From contig NZ_JARVWS010000003.1 of the NCBI RefSeq assembly GCF_029846275.1, positions 1 through 64,000 of the forward strand: DNA of 64,000 nt, written 5' to 3'. A model generated the notes under the pieces. The model was not told where the DNA came from, did no database searches, and was given only the letters and a program-made list of their open reading frames with translations. The position numbers and the translations under genes were made by a program. This document shows, piece by piece, positions 45,471 through 53,548 of this stretch. How positions within the stretch are numbered: position 1 is the stretch's first letter; every line of letters begins with the position of its first letter. The DNA comes from Nocardioides sp. CER19. Lineage in GTDB: Bacteria > Actinomycetota > Actinomycetes > Propionibacteriales > Nocardioidaceae.

Positions 45471-46697
45471 ATGAGGTCGACGCTGACGAAGCTCGTGACG
45501 GTGGCAGTCCTGGTCGTCGTACCCTCGACCCTTCCGGCCGAGCCCGCGGGCGCCCCGCCGGCCGCCGGGCGGGTCGCCACGGTGGCCGACGACGTCGGTA
45601 CGTCGGCCACGTCGCTCGCCCGCCCACCGGTTCCGCCGCGAGCGCCGGCCCCGACGACGCGGCTGCTCTACAACGACCCGCTCCACCGTCCGAACGAGAT
45701 CTCGGCCGCGATCGCGGCCAACATCGACGGTGTGCCGGCGGGGGAGCGGATCGACGTCAGCACCTACTGGATCAGCTCGGCCCGCATCGCCACGGCGCTG
45801 ACCCGCGCGGTGCGCCGCGGTGTGCACGTGCACGTCCTTCTCGCCGGCAACGACAAGGCGCGTGGGTTCGCCACGAGCCGCCGGCTGATGCGGATGCTGC
45901 ACCGGGCTCGCGCGTCGGGGTCGTGGGGCATCTGGTCGGACGGCGCGGCCCGCGGGAGCGCCGGGATCATGCACCAGAAGAGCTATGTGTTCAGCCGCGT
46001 CGGCGACCGGCAGTGGGTCGTGATGAACGGCTCCTACAACTCGGCCGCGAGCAGCGACCTCAACACCTACGCCCTCATGTGGCAGGTCACCGGTGACAAG
46101 ACGCTCTACGACGCCTTCCGAGGGATCGGCCGGGCCCAGGCCGCCCAGCGCAGTCTCCGGCGACCCCTGCGGACCGCCGGTGGGGACGGCTGGTCGGCGT
46201 ACTTCCTGCCGACGGCCGACCGCCCGGGCGCCGATCCGGTGATGGCTCGACTGCGCGGGATCCCCGCGCGGCCGGACACGCTGATCAGGATCGAGATGTA
46301 CTCGATGTGGGGCCCGCGCGCGGAGTGGATCGCGCATCGGCTCGCCGCCATGGCGCGCTCCGGTGCCCGGATCACGCTCGTCGCCGGGCCGACGGTCGAC
46401 GTGCGGGTGCAGGCCATCCTCCGCTCGGCGGGCGTGAAGGTCCTGCCGGGCTGCTTCGCAGACCACACCTACATCCACGCCAAGGACATGGCCGCCTCCT
46501 GGCTCGACGGCGGGACGCGGCGCTTCCGCACGTGGGTCGGATCGGACAACTGGACCTCCCGCGGGACCGCCGACGACGAGGCGGTGCTCGGGGTCGACGG
46601 CGCCGAGGGCTTCCACACGTTCGCCCGGGCGTTCGCGCTCGTGGCAGGGCGCACCGACGGCGTCAGCGGCGCAGCCTGCTCCCCGCGGTCGGACTGA
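45471..46697 (+). CDS. Secreted phospholipase D-like protein
   Basis: A 408-aa protein with an N-terminal signal peptide (LTKLVTVAVLVVVPSTLPAE). It has two PLD half-sites: MHQKSYVFS followed by NGSYNSAASSD near residue 190, and IHAKDMAAS followed by GSDNWTSRGTADDE near residue 340. Both HxK motifs and the downstream N/S residues of the HKD pattern are present, though the Asp position is substituted (HQK-x4-S in the first, HAK-x4-S in the second). Phosphodiesterase or transphosphatidylase activity is likely but not certain. Extracytoplasmic location predicted. Confidence 0.82.
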   Translation: MRSTLTKLVTVAVLVVVPSTLPAEPAGAPPAAGRVATVADDVGTSATSLARPPVPPRAPAPTTRLLYNDPLHRPNEISAAIAANIDGVPAGERIDVSTYWISSARIATALTRAVRRGVHVHVLLAGNDKARGFATSRRLMRMLHRARASGSWGIWSDGAARGSAGIMHQKSYVFSRVGDRQWVVMNGSYNSAASSDLNTYALMWQVTGDKTLYDAFRGIGRAQAAQRSLRRPLRTAGGDGWSAYFLPTADRPGADPVMARLRGIPARPDTLIRIEMYSMWGPRAEWIAHRLAAMARSGARITLVAGPTVDVRVQAILRSAGVKVLPGCFADHTYIHAKDMAASWLDGGTRRFRTWVGSDNWTSRGTADDEAVLGVDGAEGFHTFARAFALVAGRTDGVSGAACSPRSD

Positions 46698-46715
46698 GCG
46701 TGGGATCGTTCCTCC

Positions 46716-47462
46716 ATGGCCGCCACGATCACCGAGGGCGACCGGCCGGGGTCCTACGTCCTGTGGCTGGACGGTCGGGCGCAGTCCCAGCTCGACCCCG
46801 ACGACCCGACCTGGCTGGGCTTCGACTACATGCGGCGGATCGCCGACGTGCTCGATGCGGCGGCCCCTCCCGGGGAGCCCCTGCGCGTCCTCCACGTCGG
46901 GGGCGCGGCGATGACGCTGCCGCGATACGTGGCGCACACGCGGCCGCGCTCCGGCCAGGTCGTGCTCGAGCCCGACGCCGCCCTGGTCGAGGACGTACGC
47001 CGGCTGCTGCCCCTGCCACCGCGCAGCGGGATCAAGGTCCGCCCGGTCGACGGCGTGGCGGGCCTCCCGGCCGTGCGGGACGACGCCATGGACGTCGTCG
47101 TGCTCGACGCGTTCGCCGGCGGTGCGGTGCCTCCCGAGCTCCTCGGCACCGCCTTCCTCGGGCAGGTCACCCGGGTCCTCGCCGACGGCGGACTGCTCGT
47201 CGCCAACATCGCCGACCGCGCCCCGTTCCCCCTGGTCCGCCGCGCGGTGGCGGGCGTGCGGGAGCACTTCGCCGAGGTCCTCGTCGGTGCGGAGCCGCCG
47301 ACCCTCAAGGGGCGGCGCGAGGGCAACCTGGTCCTGGTGGCGGGTGCGCACGTGCCGGCAGACGCGCTGCACCGCCGGGCGGCGTCCGGGGCGGCGCCGT
47401 ACCGGCTCTTCACGGGCACCGCAGTGCGTGACTCGTTCGGTGGGGCACAGCCGCTCCCGTAG
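46716..47462 (+). CDS. Spermidine synthase-like protein
   Basis: A 248-aa Rossmann methyltransferase-fold protein of the polyamine synthase-like group. The SAM-type motif is LRVLHVGGAAMTLPRYVAHT near residue 55, the acidic residue after strand 2 is in VVLEPDAALVEDVRR, and the catalytic Asp position is VVVLDAFAGGAVPPELLG. The early TWLGFDYMRRIADVLD segment is also typical. The lack of the standard polyamine-binding residues means that activity on putrescine is doubtful; actinobacterial members are often only spermidine synthase-like. It ends at a TAG that forms part of TAGAGT. Confidence 0.8.
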   Translation: MAATITEGDRPGSYVLWLDGRAQSQLDPDDPTWLGFDYMRRIADVLDAAAPPGEPLRVLHVGGAAMTLPRYVAHTRPRSGQVVLEPDAALVEDVRRLLPLPPRSGIKVRPVDGVAGLPAVRDDAMDVVVLDAFAGGAVPPELLGTAFLGQVTRVLADGGLLVANIADRAPFPLVRRAVAGVREHFAEVLVGAEPPTLKGRREGNLVLVAGAHVPADALHRRAASGAAPYRLFTGTAVRDSFGGAQPLP

Positions 47463-47465
47463 AGT
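47460..47465 (+). promoter_or_regulatory. -10 element TAGAGT overlapping the spermidine synthase-like stop codon
   Basis: The TAG stop starts TAGAGT. The next gene begins 75 nt later, so this would give a leadered transcript ending in a small hairpin (GGGGA/TCCCC, 47526–47539) right before the ATG. Confidence 0.4.
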
Positions 47466-47540
47466 GGTGCCACCACCGCCCAGCGAAGGACACACACCTC
47501 ACCCCATGGAAGGTCGAAGTAGGCAGGGGACACGTCCCCG

Positions 47541-48887
47541 ATGACCGCCTACCTCCTGCTCCTGCTCGCCGTCGCCCTCGTGCTGCTCTGTGGCGTCTTC
47601 GTGGCGGCCGAGTTCGCGCTCGTCACCGTCGACCGCAGCACCGTCGACCGGGAAGCCGCCGCCGGCGACAGCCGCGCCGGCGGCGTCCAGAAGTCGCTGC
47701 GCCGGCTGTCCAGCCACCTGTCGGGCGCCCAGATCGGCATCACGATCACGAACCTCGGGATCGGCTGGCTCGCGCAGCCGGCGGTCGCCGACGTGATCCG
47801 CGACCCGCTCGCCTCGATCGGCGTCCCCGAAGGCGCCGTCGCTCCGACGGCGGTCACCCTCGGGCTGGTCGTCTCGACGATCGTGACGATGGTCTTCGGC
47901 GAGCTCGTCCCCAAGAACATCGCCCTCGCGCTGCCCATGGCGACCGCCAAGGCCACCCAGGGCTTCCTGCGCGGCTTCACGACCGTCAACCGCGTGCCGA
48001 TCCGGCTCCTCAACGGCACCGCCAACGCGCTCGTACGCCGGTTCGGCATCGAGCCGCAGGAGGAGCTGCGCTCGGCCCGCAGCTCCACCGAGCTCGCCTC
48101 GCTCATCCAGCGCAGCGCCGACGAGGGCACCCTCGACGCCGATGCTGCGGAGCTGATCGAGCGCAGCGTGGAGTTCGGGACCCGGACCGCCGGCGAGATC
48201 ATGACCCCCCGGATGCGGACGTCCAGCCTGGACGAGAACGACCGGGCGGAGGCGGTCATCGAGCTGACCCGCCGAACCGGTCACTCCCGCTTCCCCGTCC
48301 TCGACGAGCACGACGTCGTGGTCGGGACCATCCACGTGAAGAACGCCGTCGGCGTGCCCGCGCACGAGCGGGCGACGACGCGGGTCAAGCACCTCATGGC
48401 CAAGCCCGTGGTGGTGCCGGACTCGCTGCGGCTCGACCCGCTCATGGCGCTGCTGCGCAGCGAGGGCTTCCAGATGGCGATCGTCCTCGACGAGTACGGC
48501 GGCCAGGCCGGCATCGTCACCCTCGAGGACGTCATCGAGGAGATCGTCGGGGACATCGCCGACGAGCACGACTCGATCCGCGCGCAGGCGCGGCTGCGGC
48601 GTGACGGGTCCTGGTCGCTGAGCGGTCTGCTCCGACCCGACGAGGTCGAGGACCTCACCGGCATCGAGCTCCCGGAGAGCGAGGACTACGACACGGTCGG
48701 CGGCCTCGTCATGTCAGTGCTCGGACGCGTGCCGCAGCGCGGCGACACCGCCGAGATCGCCGTACCCGATCGTTCCGACCCGGAGGAGGTGGGGGAGCGG
48801 CTGGCTCTCCTCACCGTCGAGCACATGGACGGCCTGCGCGTCGACCGCGTGGCCCTCCGGGTGCTCGCCACGGAGCGTGACGCATGA
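47541..48887 (+). CDS. Hemolysin C/CorC-type CNNM transporter with CBS domains, long form
   Basis: A 448-aa protein. An N-terminal CNNM (DUF21) membrane domain (residues 1–190) begins with LLLAVALVLLCGVFVAAEFA, and GELVPKNIALALP is the conserved cation-site segment. A CBS pair follows at about 200–340 (IMTPRMRTSSLDENDRAEAV; MAIVLDEYGGQAGIVTLEDV). A C-terminal CorC_HlyC domain (about 350–440, SLSGLLRPDEVEDLTGIELP) ends the protein. The family handles Mg2+ or Co2+ efflux by homology. It overlaps the next gene by 4 nt, forming a long/short pair. Confidence 0.9.
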   Translation: MTAYLLLLLAVALVLLCGVFVAAEFALVTVDRSTVDREAAAGDSRAGGVQKSLRRLSSHLSGAQIGITITNLGIGWLAQPAVADVIRDPLASIGVPEGAVAPTAVTLGLVVSTIVTMVFGELVPKNIALALPMATAKATQGFLRGFTTVNRVPIRLLNGTANALVRRFGIEPQEELRSARSSTELASLIQRSADEGTLDADAAELIERSVEFGTRTAGEIMTPRMRTSSLDENDRAEAVIELTRRTGHSRFPVLDEHDVVVGTIHVKNAVGVPAHERATTRVKHLMAKPVVVPDSLRLDPLMALLRSEGFQMAIVLDEYGGQAGIVTLEDVIEEIVGDIADEHDSIRAQARLRRDGSWSLSGLLRPDEVEDLTGIELPESEDYDTVGGLVMSVLGRVPQRGDTAEIAVPDRSDPEEVGERLALLTVEHMDGLRVDRVALRVLATERDA

Positions 48888-49930
48888 GCGCCCCCGTCGG
48901 ACTGCTGCTGACCGCGCTGCTGCTGGCCGGCAACGCGTTCTTCGTCGCCACCGAGTTCGCACTGATCTCGGCCCGGCGCAGCCAGATCGAGCCGCTCGCC
49001 CATCGGGGCTCACGGTTGGCGCGTACGACGTTGCGCGCGATGGAGCACGTCAGCTCGATGGTCGCCGGCATCCAGCTGGGCGTCACGCTCTGCTCGGTCC
49101 TGCTGGGTGCCGTCGCCGAGCCGTCGATCGCCCATCTTCTGGAGCCGGTGCTCCATGCGGTGAACGCGCCCGAGGGGCTGCTCCACCCGGTGTCGTTCAT
49201 CGTCGCCCTCGCGCTCGTCGCCTTCCTGCACGTGGTGCTCGGCGAGATGGTGCCCAAGAACATCACCCTCGCCGGTCCCGAACGAGCCGTGCTGGTCCTC
49301 GCCCCGGCCATGTTCGCGCTCGTCTCGGTGGTCCGGCCGCTCATCGCGGCGCTCGACGCCGTGGCCCGCGGGACGCTGCGCCTGCTGCGCGTCGAGCCCA
49401 AGGCGGAGGTCGAGTCGACCTACACGCTCGAGCAGGTCGCGGTGCTCGTCGAGGAGTCGCGAGGGGAGGGGCTGCTGGAGGCCGGCGAGTACGACCGGCT
49501 CGCCGGAGCGCTCGGCTTCACCGAGAAGACCGTCGCGGCCGTCGTGATGCCGGTGGCGCAGCTCACCACGGTGACCCGCGGCGCGTCCGGCGCCGACGTC
49601 GAGGCGCTGTGCGCCGCCACCGGGTTCTCGCGGTTCCCCGTCGTCGACGGCCCCGGCGGGCCACTGGTCGGCTACCTCCACATCAAGGACGTCCTCGAGC
49701 CCGATGGCGAGCGTCGCGAGCGGCCGATCGAGGACAAGTGGATCCGCCCGTTCGCGGCAGTGCACCCCGACGACCCGCTGCACGACGCGCTCGAGCGGTT
49801 GCAGCGCAAGGGCGCGCACATGGCGCGAGTCGTCGACGCGGCGGGTACGACGATCGGCGTCGCGACCCTCGAAGACGTGATCGAGGAGCTGGTCGGCGAG
49901 ATCCGCGACGCCGCGCACGGCGACGCGTGA
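48884..49930 (+). CDS. CNNM transporter with CBS domains, short form
   Basis: A 348-aa partner of the preceding gene with the same CNNM membrane domain (LLLAGNAFFVATEFALISAR; GEMVPKNITLAGP) and CBS pair (VDAAGTTIGVATLEDVIEEL). It lacks the C-terminal CorC_HlyC domain. Long/short CNNM pairs are common in actinobacteria and may form hetero-oligomers. ATGA overlap with the upstream stop indicates translational coupling. Confidence 0.9.
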   Translation: MSAPVGLLLTALLLAGNAFFVATEFALISARRSQIEPLAHRGSRLARTTLRAMEHVSSMVAGIQLGVTLCSVLLGAVAEPSIAHLLEPVLHAVNAPEGLLHPVSFIVALALVAFLHVVLGEMVPKNITLAGPERAVLVLAPAMFALVSVVRPLIAALDAVARGTLRLLRVEPKAEVESTYTLEQVAVLVEESRGEGLLEAGEYDRLAGALGFTEKTVAAVVMPVAQLTTVTRGASGADVEALCAATGFSRFPVVDGPGGPLVGYLHIKDVLEPDGERRERPIEDKWIRPFAAVHPDDPLHDALERLQRKGAHMARVVDAAGTTIGVATLEDVIEELVGEIRDAAHGDA

Positions 49931-49962
49931 TCGCGCAATACGGCGATGCGCGCACCGACAAC

Positions 49963-49968
49963 TAGGGT
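49963..49968 (+). promoter_or_regulatory. -10 element TAGGGT of the phosphatidyltransferase operon
   Basis: TAGGGT ends 6 nt before GTG 49975. It would drive the phosphatidyltransferase–DUF881–Sbp–DUF881 run as a leaderless mRNA. Confidence 0.55.
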
Positions 49969-49974
49969 GTCCAC

Positions 49975-50592
49975 GTGACTGCGCGGCCCACCGGGGAGAC
50001 CCCGGCTCGACCCCGCTCCGACCGGGTGTGGACGGTGCCGAACGTGCTCAGCGCGTTGCGGCTCCTCGGCGTGCCGCTGTTCCTGTGGCTGGTGCTCGGG
50101 CCCGAGGCCGACGGGTGGGCGCTGTGCCTGCTCGTGGTCTCCGGGATCACCGACTGGCTCGACGGCTTCCTCGCTCGGCGGTGGGACCAGTCCTCGGTCC
50201 TGGGCCAGCTGCTCGACCCGATCGCCGACCGGCTCTACCTGCTCGCCGTGGTCGTCGGCCTCGCCCTGCGCGACGTCATCCCGTGGTGGATGGCGGTCCT
50301 GTTGCCGTTGCGCGACGTGCTGCTCTGGGGCCTGGTGCCGATCCTGCGCACCCGCGGCTACTCCAGCCTGCCGGTCCACTTCATCGGCAAGGCGGCGACG
50401 TTCTGTCTCCTCTACGCGTTCCCGCTGCTCTTCCTCGGCGAGAGCGACAGCTCGCCGGCGGTGCTCGCCCGGGTCTTCGGGTGGGCGTTCGCCATCTGGG
50501 GGATCGCTCTCTACTGGTGGGCCGGCATCCTCTACGCCTGGCAGGTCCGCCGGCTGGTCCACACGACACCACGGCGGAGCGCCGCGACGTGA
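49975..50592 (+). CDS. CDP-alcohol phosphatidyltransferase (Rv1822-like)
   Basis: A 205-aa integral membrane enzyme with about five helices. The CDP-alcohol motif D-x2-D-G-x2-A-R-x8-G-x3-D-x3-D is complete in DWLDGFLARRWDQSSVLGQL plus LDPIADR (residues 60–86). Position equals M. tuberculosis Rv1822 (pgsA2), so a phosphatidylglycerophosphate or cardiolipin-type product is plausible; the alcohol acceptor cannot be set from sequence. GTGA overlap with the next gene. Confidence 0.88.
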   Translation: MTARPTGETPARPRSDRVWTVPNVLSALRLLGVPLFLWLVLGPEADGWALCLLVVSGITDWLDGFLARRWDQSSVLGQLLDPIADRLYLLAVVVGLALRDVIPWWMAVLLPLRDVLLWGLVPILRTRGYSSLPVHFIGKAATFCLLYAFPLLFLGESDSSPAVLARVFGWAFAIWGIALYWWAGILYAWQVRRLVHTTPRRSAAT

Positions 50593-51476
50593 CGACGACC
50601 GAGCCCCACGGGTCCAGCACGCTTCCGGCGCGCGTGACGACGCCGCTGCTGCAGCTCATCACGCAGCAGTCGATGGACGAGGACTACGAGCACGTCGCCG
50701 AGCAACGCCGCGCCGGCGCGCGGCTGCCCGCGGCGGCGAACGGCCGCGGTGCGCGGACGATCGTGGCTGTGCTCCTCTTCGGTGCACTTCTCGCCGTCGC
50801 TGCCGTGCAGACGGCCCAGAACGCCGATGTGACCTCGGAGGGTCGTGACCAGCTGATCACCCGCATCGAGCTGCGTCGGAGCAGCCTCGCCGACGTCCAG
50901 GACCGGATCGCGCGGCTGCAGAGCGACAACGCCGCCGCGCAGACGGCCATCGACAACGCCGGCAAGCGCCTCGACTCCCTGAGCGGCACCCGCTCGACCG
51001 TGCAGGCGCAGACCGGCTTCGGACCCCTGTCGGGCCCGGGCGTGCGTGCGGTGGTCGACGACGCGCCCGGCGGTGGGCAGGAGGGGAAGGTCCAGGACCA
51101 GGACCTCGCGCTCCTGGTCGACGGGCTGTGGCGCGCCGGCGCCACCGGCATCTCCGTCAACGGTCAGCGGGTGACCGCGCTCAGCGCGCTGCGCAACACC
51201 GCACAGGTCATCCGGATCAACGACGTGTCGCTCTCGCCGCCCTACACGGTGCTCGCCGTCGGCGACACGCGGACGATGCAGGCCGACTTCGCCGACTCGG
51301 CCGTGGGCGCTCAGTTCCAGGCGACCGTCGACCAGTTCGGCATGCGTTTCACATGGGACATGCGCGACAAGATGCGGCTCCCGGCGGCCCCGGCAGGCAT
51401 GATGGCGCTGCACCACGCGAAGGCAAGCACGTCGCAGCAGCAGAAGGCATCCGTCGGCCAGGAGGGGACGCAGTGA
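50589..51476 (+). CDS. DUF881 membrane-anchored protein 1 (Rv1823 position)
   Basis: A 295-aa protein. It has a cytoplasmic N-terminus of about 55 residues, one membrane helix (TIVAVLLFGALLAVAAVQTA, about 56–75), a coiled-coil region (LRRSSLADVQDRIARLQSDN, about 90–130) and the DUF881 outer domain (GPLSGPGVRAVVDDAPGGGQ; GATGISVNGQRVTALSALRN). The family resembles division/septum-associated coiled-coil proteins, but its role is unknown. GTGA overlaps on both sides place it firmly in the operon. Confidence 0.87.
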   Translation: MTTTEPHGSSTLPARVTTPLLQLITQQSMDEDYEHVAEQRRAGARLPAAANGRGARTIVAVLLFGALLAVAAVQTAQNADVTSEGRDQLITRIELRRSSLADVQDRIARLQSDNAAAQTAIDNAGKRLDSLSGTRSTVQAQTGFGPLSGPGVRAVVDDAPGGGQEGKVQDQDLALLVDGLWRAGATGISVNGQRVTALSALRNTAQVIRINDVSLSPPYTVLAVGDTRTMQADFADSAVGAQFQATVDQFGMRFTWDMRDKMRLPAAPAGMMALHHAKASTSQQQKASVGQEGTQ

Positions 51477-51805
51477 TCGCAGCACTCGGGCTGCTCGTCG
51501 GCATCGTCCTGGGCCTCATCTTCCAGCCTGACGTCCCGACGGGTCTCGAGCCGTACCTGCCGATCGCTGTCGTGGCCGCGCTCGACGCCGTCTTCGGCGC
51601 GCTCCGCGCCTACCTCGACGGCATCTTCGACGACAAGGTCTTCGTCGTCTCGTTCCTGAGCAACGTCGTCATCGCCGCCGGCATCGTCTACCTCGGCGAC
51701 AAGCTCGGCGTCGGCGGGCAGCTCTCCACCGGCGTCATCGTGGTCCTGGGCATCCGGATCTTCTCCAACGTCGCCGCCATCCGCCGGCACCTGTTCCACG
51801 CCTGA
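51473..51805 (+). CDS. sbp: Small basic protein Sbp (DUF1290)
   Basis: A 110-aa protein with three to four membrane helices (MIAALGLLVGIVLGLIFQ; VFVVSFLSNVVIAAGIVYLG; LSTGVIVVLGIRIFSNVAAI). The family signature YLPIAVVAALDAVFGALRAY is present. DUF1290/Sbp proteins lie beside DUF881 genes in actinobacteria and near division genes in Firmicutes; molecular function unknown. GTG 51473, inside the DUF881 stop, is the start. Confidence 0.9.
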   Translation: MIAALGLLVGIVLGLIFQPDVPTGLEPYLPIAVVAALDAVFGALRAYLDGIFDDKVFVVSFLSNVVIAAGIVYLGDKLGVGGQLSTGVIVVLGIRIFSNVAAIRRHLFHA

Positions 51806-51812
51806 GGCCGTC

Positions 51813-52958
51813 GTGAACCAGCCCGCCACCAACCAACCGGACGAGCCGTCCGAAGCGCCGGACGCGACCGAGCCGTCCGAGGCGCCGGACGCGACCGAGC
51901 CGACAGAGCCGACGGACGCGACCGATCCGACAGAGCCGACGGACGCGACCGATCCGACAGAGCCGAGCGAGGCCGAGGTCGCCGGATCGCCCGAACCCGC
52001 AGGGCCGACCGAGACCGCCGAGCCGGTCGACGTCGAGGAGCCGGTTGGCGTCGAGGAGCCGGTTGGCGTCGAGGAGCCGGTTGGCGTCGAGGAGCCGGTT
52101 GGCGTCGAGGAGCCGGTTGGCGTCGAGGAGCCGGTTGGCGTCGAGGAGCCGGTTGGCGTCGAGGAGCCGGTTGACGTCGAGGAGCCGGTTGACGTCGAGG
52201 AGCCGGTCGCAGACGCACCGGCGCCGACAGGGCGCGATCGGCTGCTCCGGGACCTCGGCCGTGCCCGACGTACGCAGGTCGTCGTGGCCCTCCTCCTCGC
52301 GCTGGTCGGGTTCGGCGCGGTCACGCAGGTGCGGACCAACGAGGCCGACAGCTCCTACGCCGGCTACCGCGAGCAGGACCTCATCGACGTCCTCAACGGC
52401 CTCTCGACGACGACCCAGCGCGCCCAGACCGAGCTCTCGAGGCTCGAGCAGCGCCGCAACGAGCTCCAGTCGACGACGTCGCGGCGCCAGGCGGCGGTCG
52501 ACGAGGCGAAGTCCGAGGTCGACACCCTCAACATCCTGGCCGGGCTGGTGCCGGTGACCGGCCCCGGCATCCGCGTGACGATCACCGAGCAGACCTCGGG
52601 GGTCAACGCCGACACGTTCATCGACCTCATCCAGGAGCTGCGTTCCAGCGGCGCCGAGGCGATCCAGGTGAACGGCAAGGTCCGCATCGTCGCGCAGTCG
52701 TCCTTCGACAAGACCGCGGGCGGGCTCGTCGTCGACGGCACCGTCCTCGAGCCGCCCTACGTCGTCGAGGCGATCGGCGCGCCGTCCACGCTGTCCGGCG
52801 CGATGACGTTCCTCAACGGTCCGGCCGACGAGTTCAAGCAGGACGGCTCGTCGGTGAAGGTGCAGGAGCTCAACAAGGTCGACATCCGTGCGGTCCGGGA
52901 GCGTGGCACGAGCGGCGCCGGGTCGTCCGGGTCGTCCGGGTCCGGCAGCGCCCAGTAG
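51813..52958 (+). CDS. DUF881 membrane-anchored protein 2 with tandem-repeat N-terminus (Rv1825 position)
   Basis: A 381-aa protein. Residues 13–48 are four 9-residue repeats (SEAPDATEP, TEPTDATDP). Residues 70–129 are ten EPV[G/D]VE hexapeptides. A membrane helix lies at about 156–172 (VVVALLLALVGFGAVTQV), with a coiled coil (RAQTELSRLEQRRNELQSTT) and a DUF881 domain (about 225–355) beyond it. A Gly/Ser tail ends the protein. By topology the repeats lie in the cytoplasm and form a long acidic, Pro-rich, disordered stalk. Other DUF881 proteins have a much shorter N-terminus. GTG 51813 follows Sbp by 8 nt. Confidence 0.88.
   Translation: MNQPATNQPDEPSEAPDATEPSEAPDATEPTEPTDATDPTEPTDATDPTEPSEAEVAGSPEPAGPTETAEPVDVEEPVGVEEPVGVEEPVGVEEPVGVEEPVGVEEPVGVEEPVGVEEPVDVEEPVDVEEPVADAPAPTGRDRLLRDLGRARRTQVVVALLLALVGFGAVTQVRTNEADSSYAGYREQDLIDVLNGLSTTTQRAQTELSRLEQRRNELQSTTSRRQAAVDEAKSEVDTLNILAGLVPVTGPGIRVTITEQTSGVNADTFIDLIQELRSSGAEAIQVNGKVRIVAQSSFDKTAGGLVVDGTVLEPPYVVEAIGAPSTLSGAMTFLNGPADEFKQDGSSVKVQELNKVDIRAVRERGTSGAGSSGSSGSGSAQ
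51849..51956 (+). repeat. Four 27-bp coding repeats in DUF881 protein 2
   Basis: Four in-frame 27-bp units in two pairs: two encode SEAPDATEP and two encode TEPTDATDP. The members of each pair are almost identical at DNA level, which points to recent duplication. Confidence 0.85.
52020..52208 (+). repeat. 18-bp tandem repeat, ten units, in DUF881 protein 2
   Basis: Ten copies of GAGCCGGTTGGCGTCGAG plus a half copy. Units 2–8 are identical; unit 1 has GTCGAC and units 9–10 have GTTGAC in the variable position. The 18-bp length keeps the reading frame, so copy number can change by slippage without frameshift. Confidence 0.95.
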
Positions 52959-52961
52959 GGT
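52956..52961 (+). promoter_or_regulatory. -10 element TAGGGT overlapping the DUF881 stop codon
   Basis: The TAG stop of DUF881 protein 2 starts TAGGGT; gcvH begins 76 nt later behind a good Shine-Dalgarno (CAGGAGAGAGCT). A leadered gcvH transcript is likely. Confidence 0.45.
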
Positions 52962-53037
52962 TCCGTCGCACGGGGTCGCCCCGTTGCCACCGACCCAGCG
53001 ACCGGCCGCGCCGATCGCCGACCGACAGGAGAGAGCT

Positions 53038-53427
53038 GTGTCCTACCCCGAGGACCTTCGCTACACCGCCGAGCACGAGTGGGTCCGCACCCCTGGCGAG
53101 CACGAGGGCTCGGTCCGGGTCGGCATCACCAACTATGCGCAGGATGCGCTGGGCGACATCGTCTACGTCTCGCTCCCGGAGGCCGGGTCCACCGTCGAGG
53201 CCGGCAGCGCGTGCGGCGAGCTCGAGTCCACCAAGTCCGTGAGCGACATCTACGCGCCCGTGTCCGGCGAGGTCGTGGCGATCAACGACGCCCTCGACGC
53301 GACGCCCGAGCTCGTGAACGACGACCCGTACGGTGGTGGGTGGCTCTTCGAGATCGTGCCGTCCGACGCCGGCGCGGTCGACGGGCTGCTCGACGCCGCC
53401 GCCTACGAGGGCACGCTCGCAGGCTGA
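53038..53427 (+). CDS. gcvH: Glycine cleavage system H protein
   Basis: A 129-aa lipoyl carrier of the glycine cleavage complex, shuttling the aminomethyl group from GcvP to GcvT. The lipoylated Lys is in GELESTKSVSDIYAPVSGEV near residue 65. The N-terminal YTAEHEWVRT and the NDDPYGGGWLFEI segment are diagnostic. GTG 53038 has SD AGGAGAG. Order DUF881–gcvH–garA–merR matches Rv1825–Rv1828. gcvP is 3 kb downstream; gcvT is not in the window. Confidence 0.96.
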   Translation: MSYPEDLRYTAEHEWVRTPGEHEGSVRVGITNYAQDALGDIVYVSLPEAGSTVEAGSACGELESTKSVSDIYAPVSGEVVAINDALDATPELVNDDPYGGGWLFEIVPSDAGAVDGLLDAAAYEGTLAG

Positions 53428-53445
53428 GCCCGCCCGCGCGGGCTC
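53426..53445 (+). terminator. Hairpin at the gcvH stop codon
   Basis: GAGCCCGC and GCGGGCTC form a perfect 8-bp stem with CCGC loop that includes the gcvH stop. No U-run follows, so it may act as an mRNA 3' barrier instead of a classical terminator. Confidence 0.5.
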
Positions 53446-53470
53446 GACGGACGAGCCTGTGCGTTCCGGC

Positions 53471-53528
53471 TTGCCAGGCGACTGCGGGCTGATAGGTTCA
53501 AGAGAACACTCAATCTGAGGCTGAGGGT
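53471..53528 (+). promoter_or_regulatory. garA promoter and downstream operator-like motif
   Basis: TTGCCA (53471–53476), 16 bp, then TAGGTT (53493–53498) form a plausible promoter. CTCAATCTGAGGCTGAGGGT (53509–53528) follows right after the expected start of transcription. The same 20-bp pattern recurs before the second merR gene at 55353. Confidence 0.55.
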
Positions 53529-53548
53529 CAGCGAAGGGGATGGGATAG

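Noticed and set aside
45357-47495. A 712-codon minus-strand frame opposite the PLD-like and spermidine synthase-like genes
   Set aside because: Low-complexity antisense frame; the plus-strand genes have catalytic motifs and promoters.
52020-52208. Repeat block considered as a CRISPR array
   Set aside because: The units are 18 bp, abut without spacers and are translated in frame as EPVGVE.
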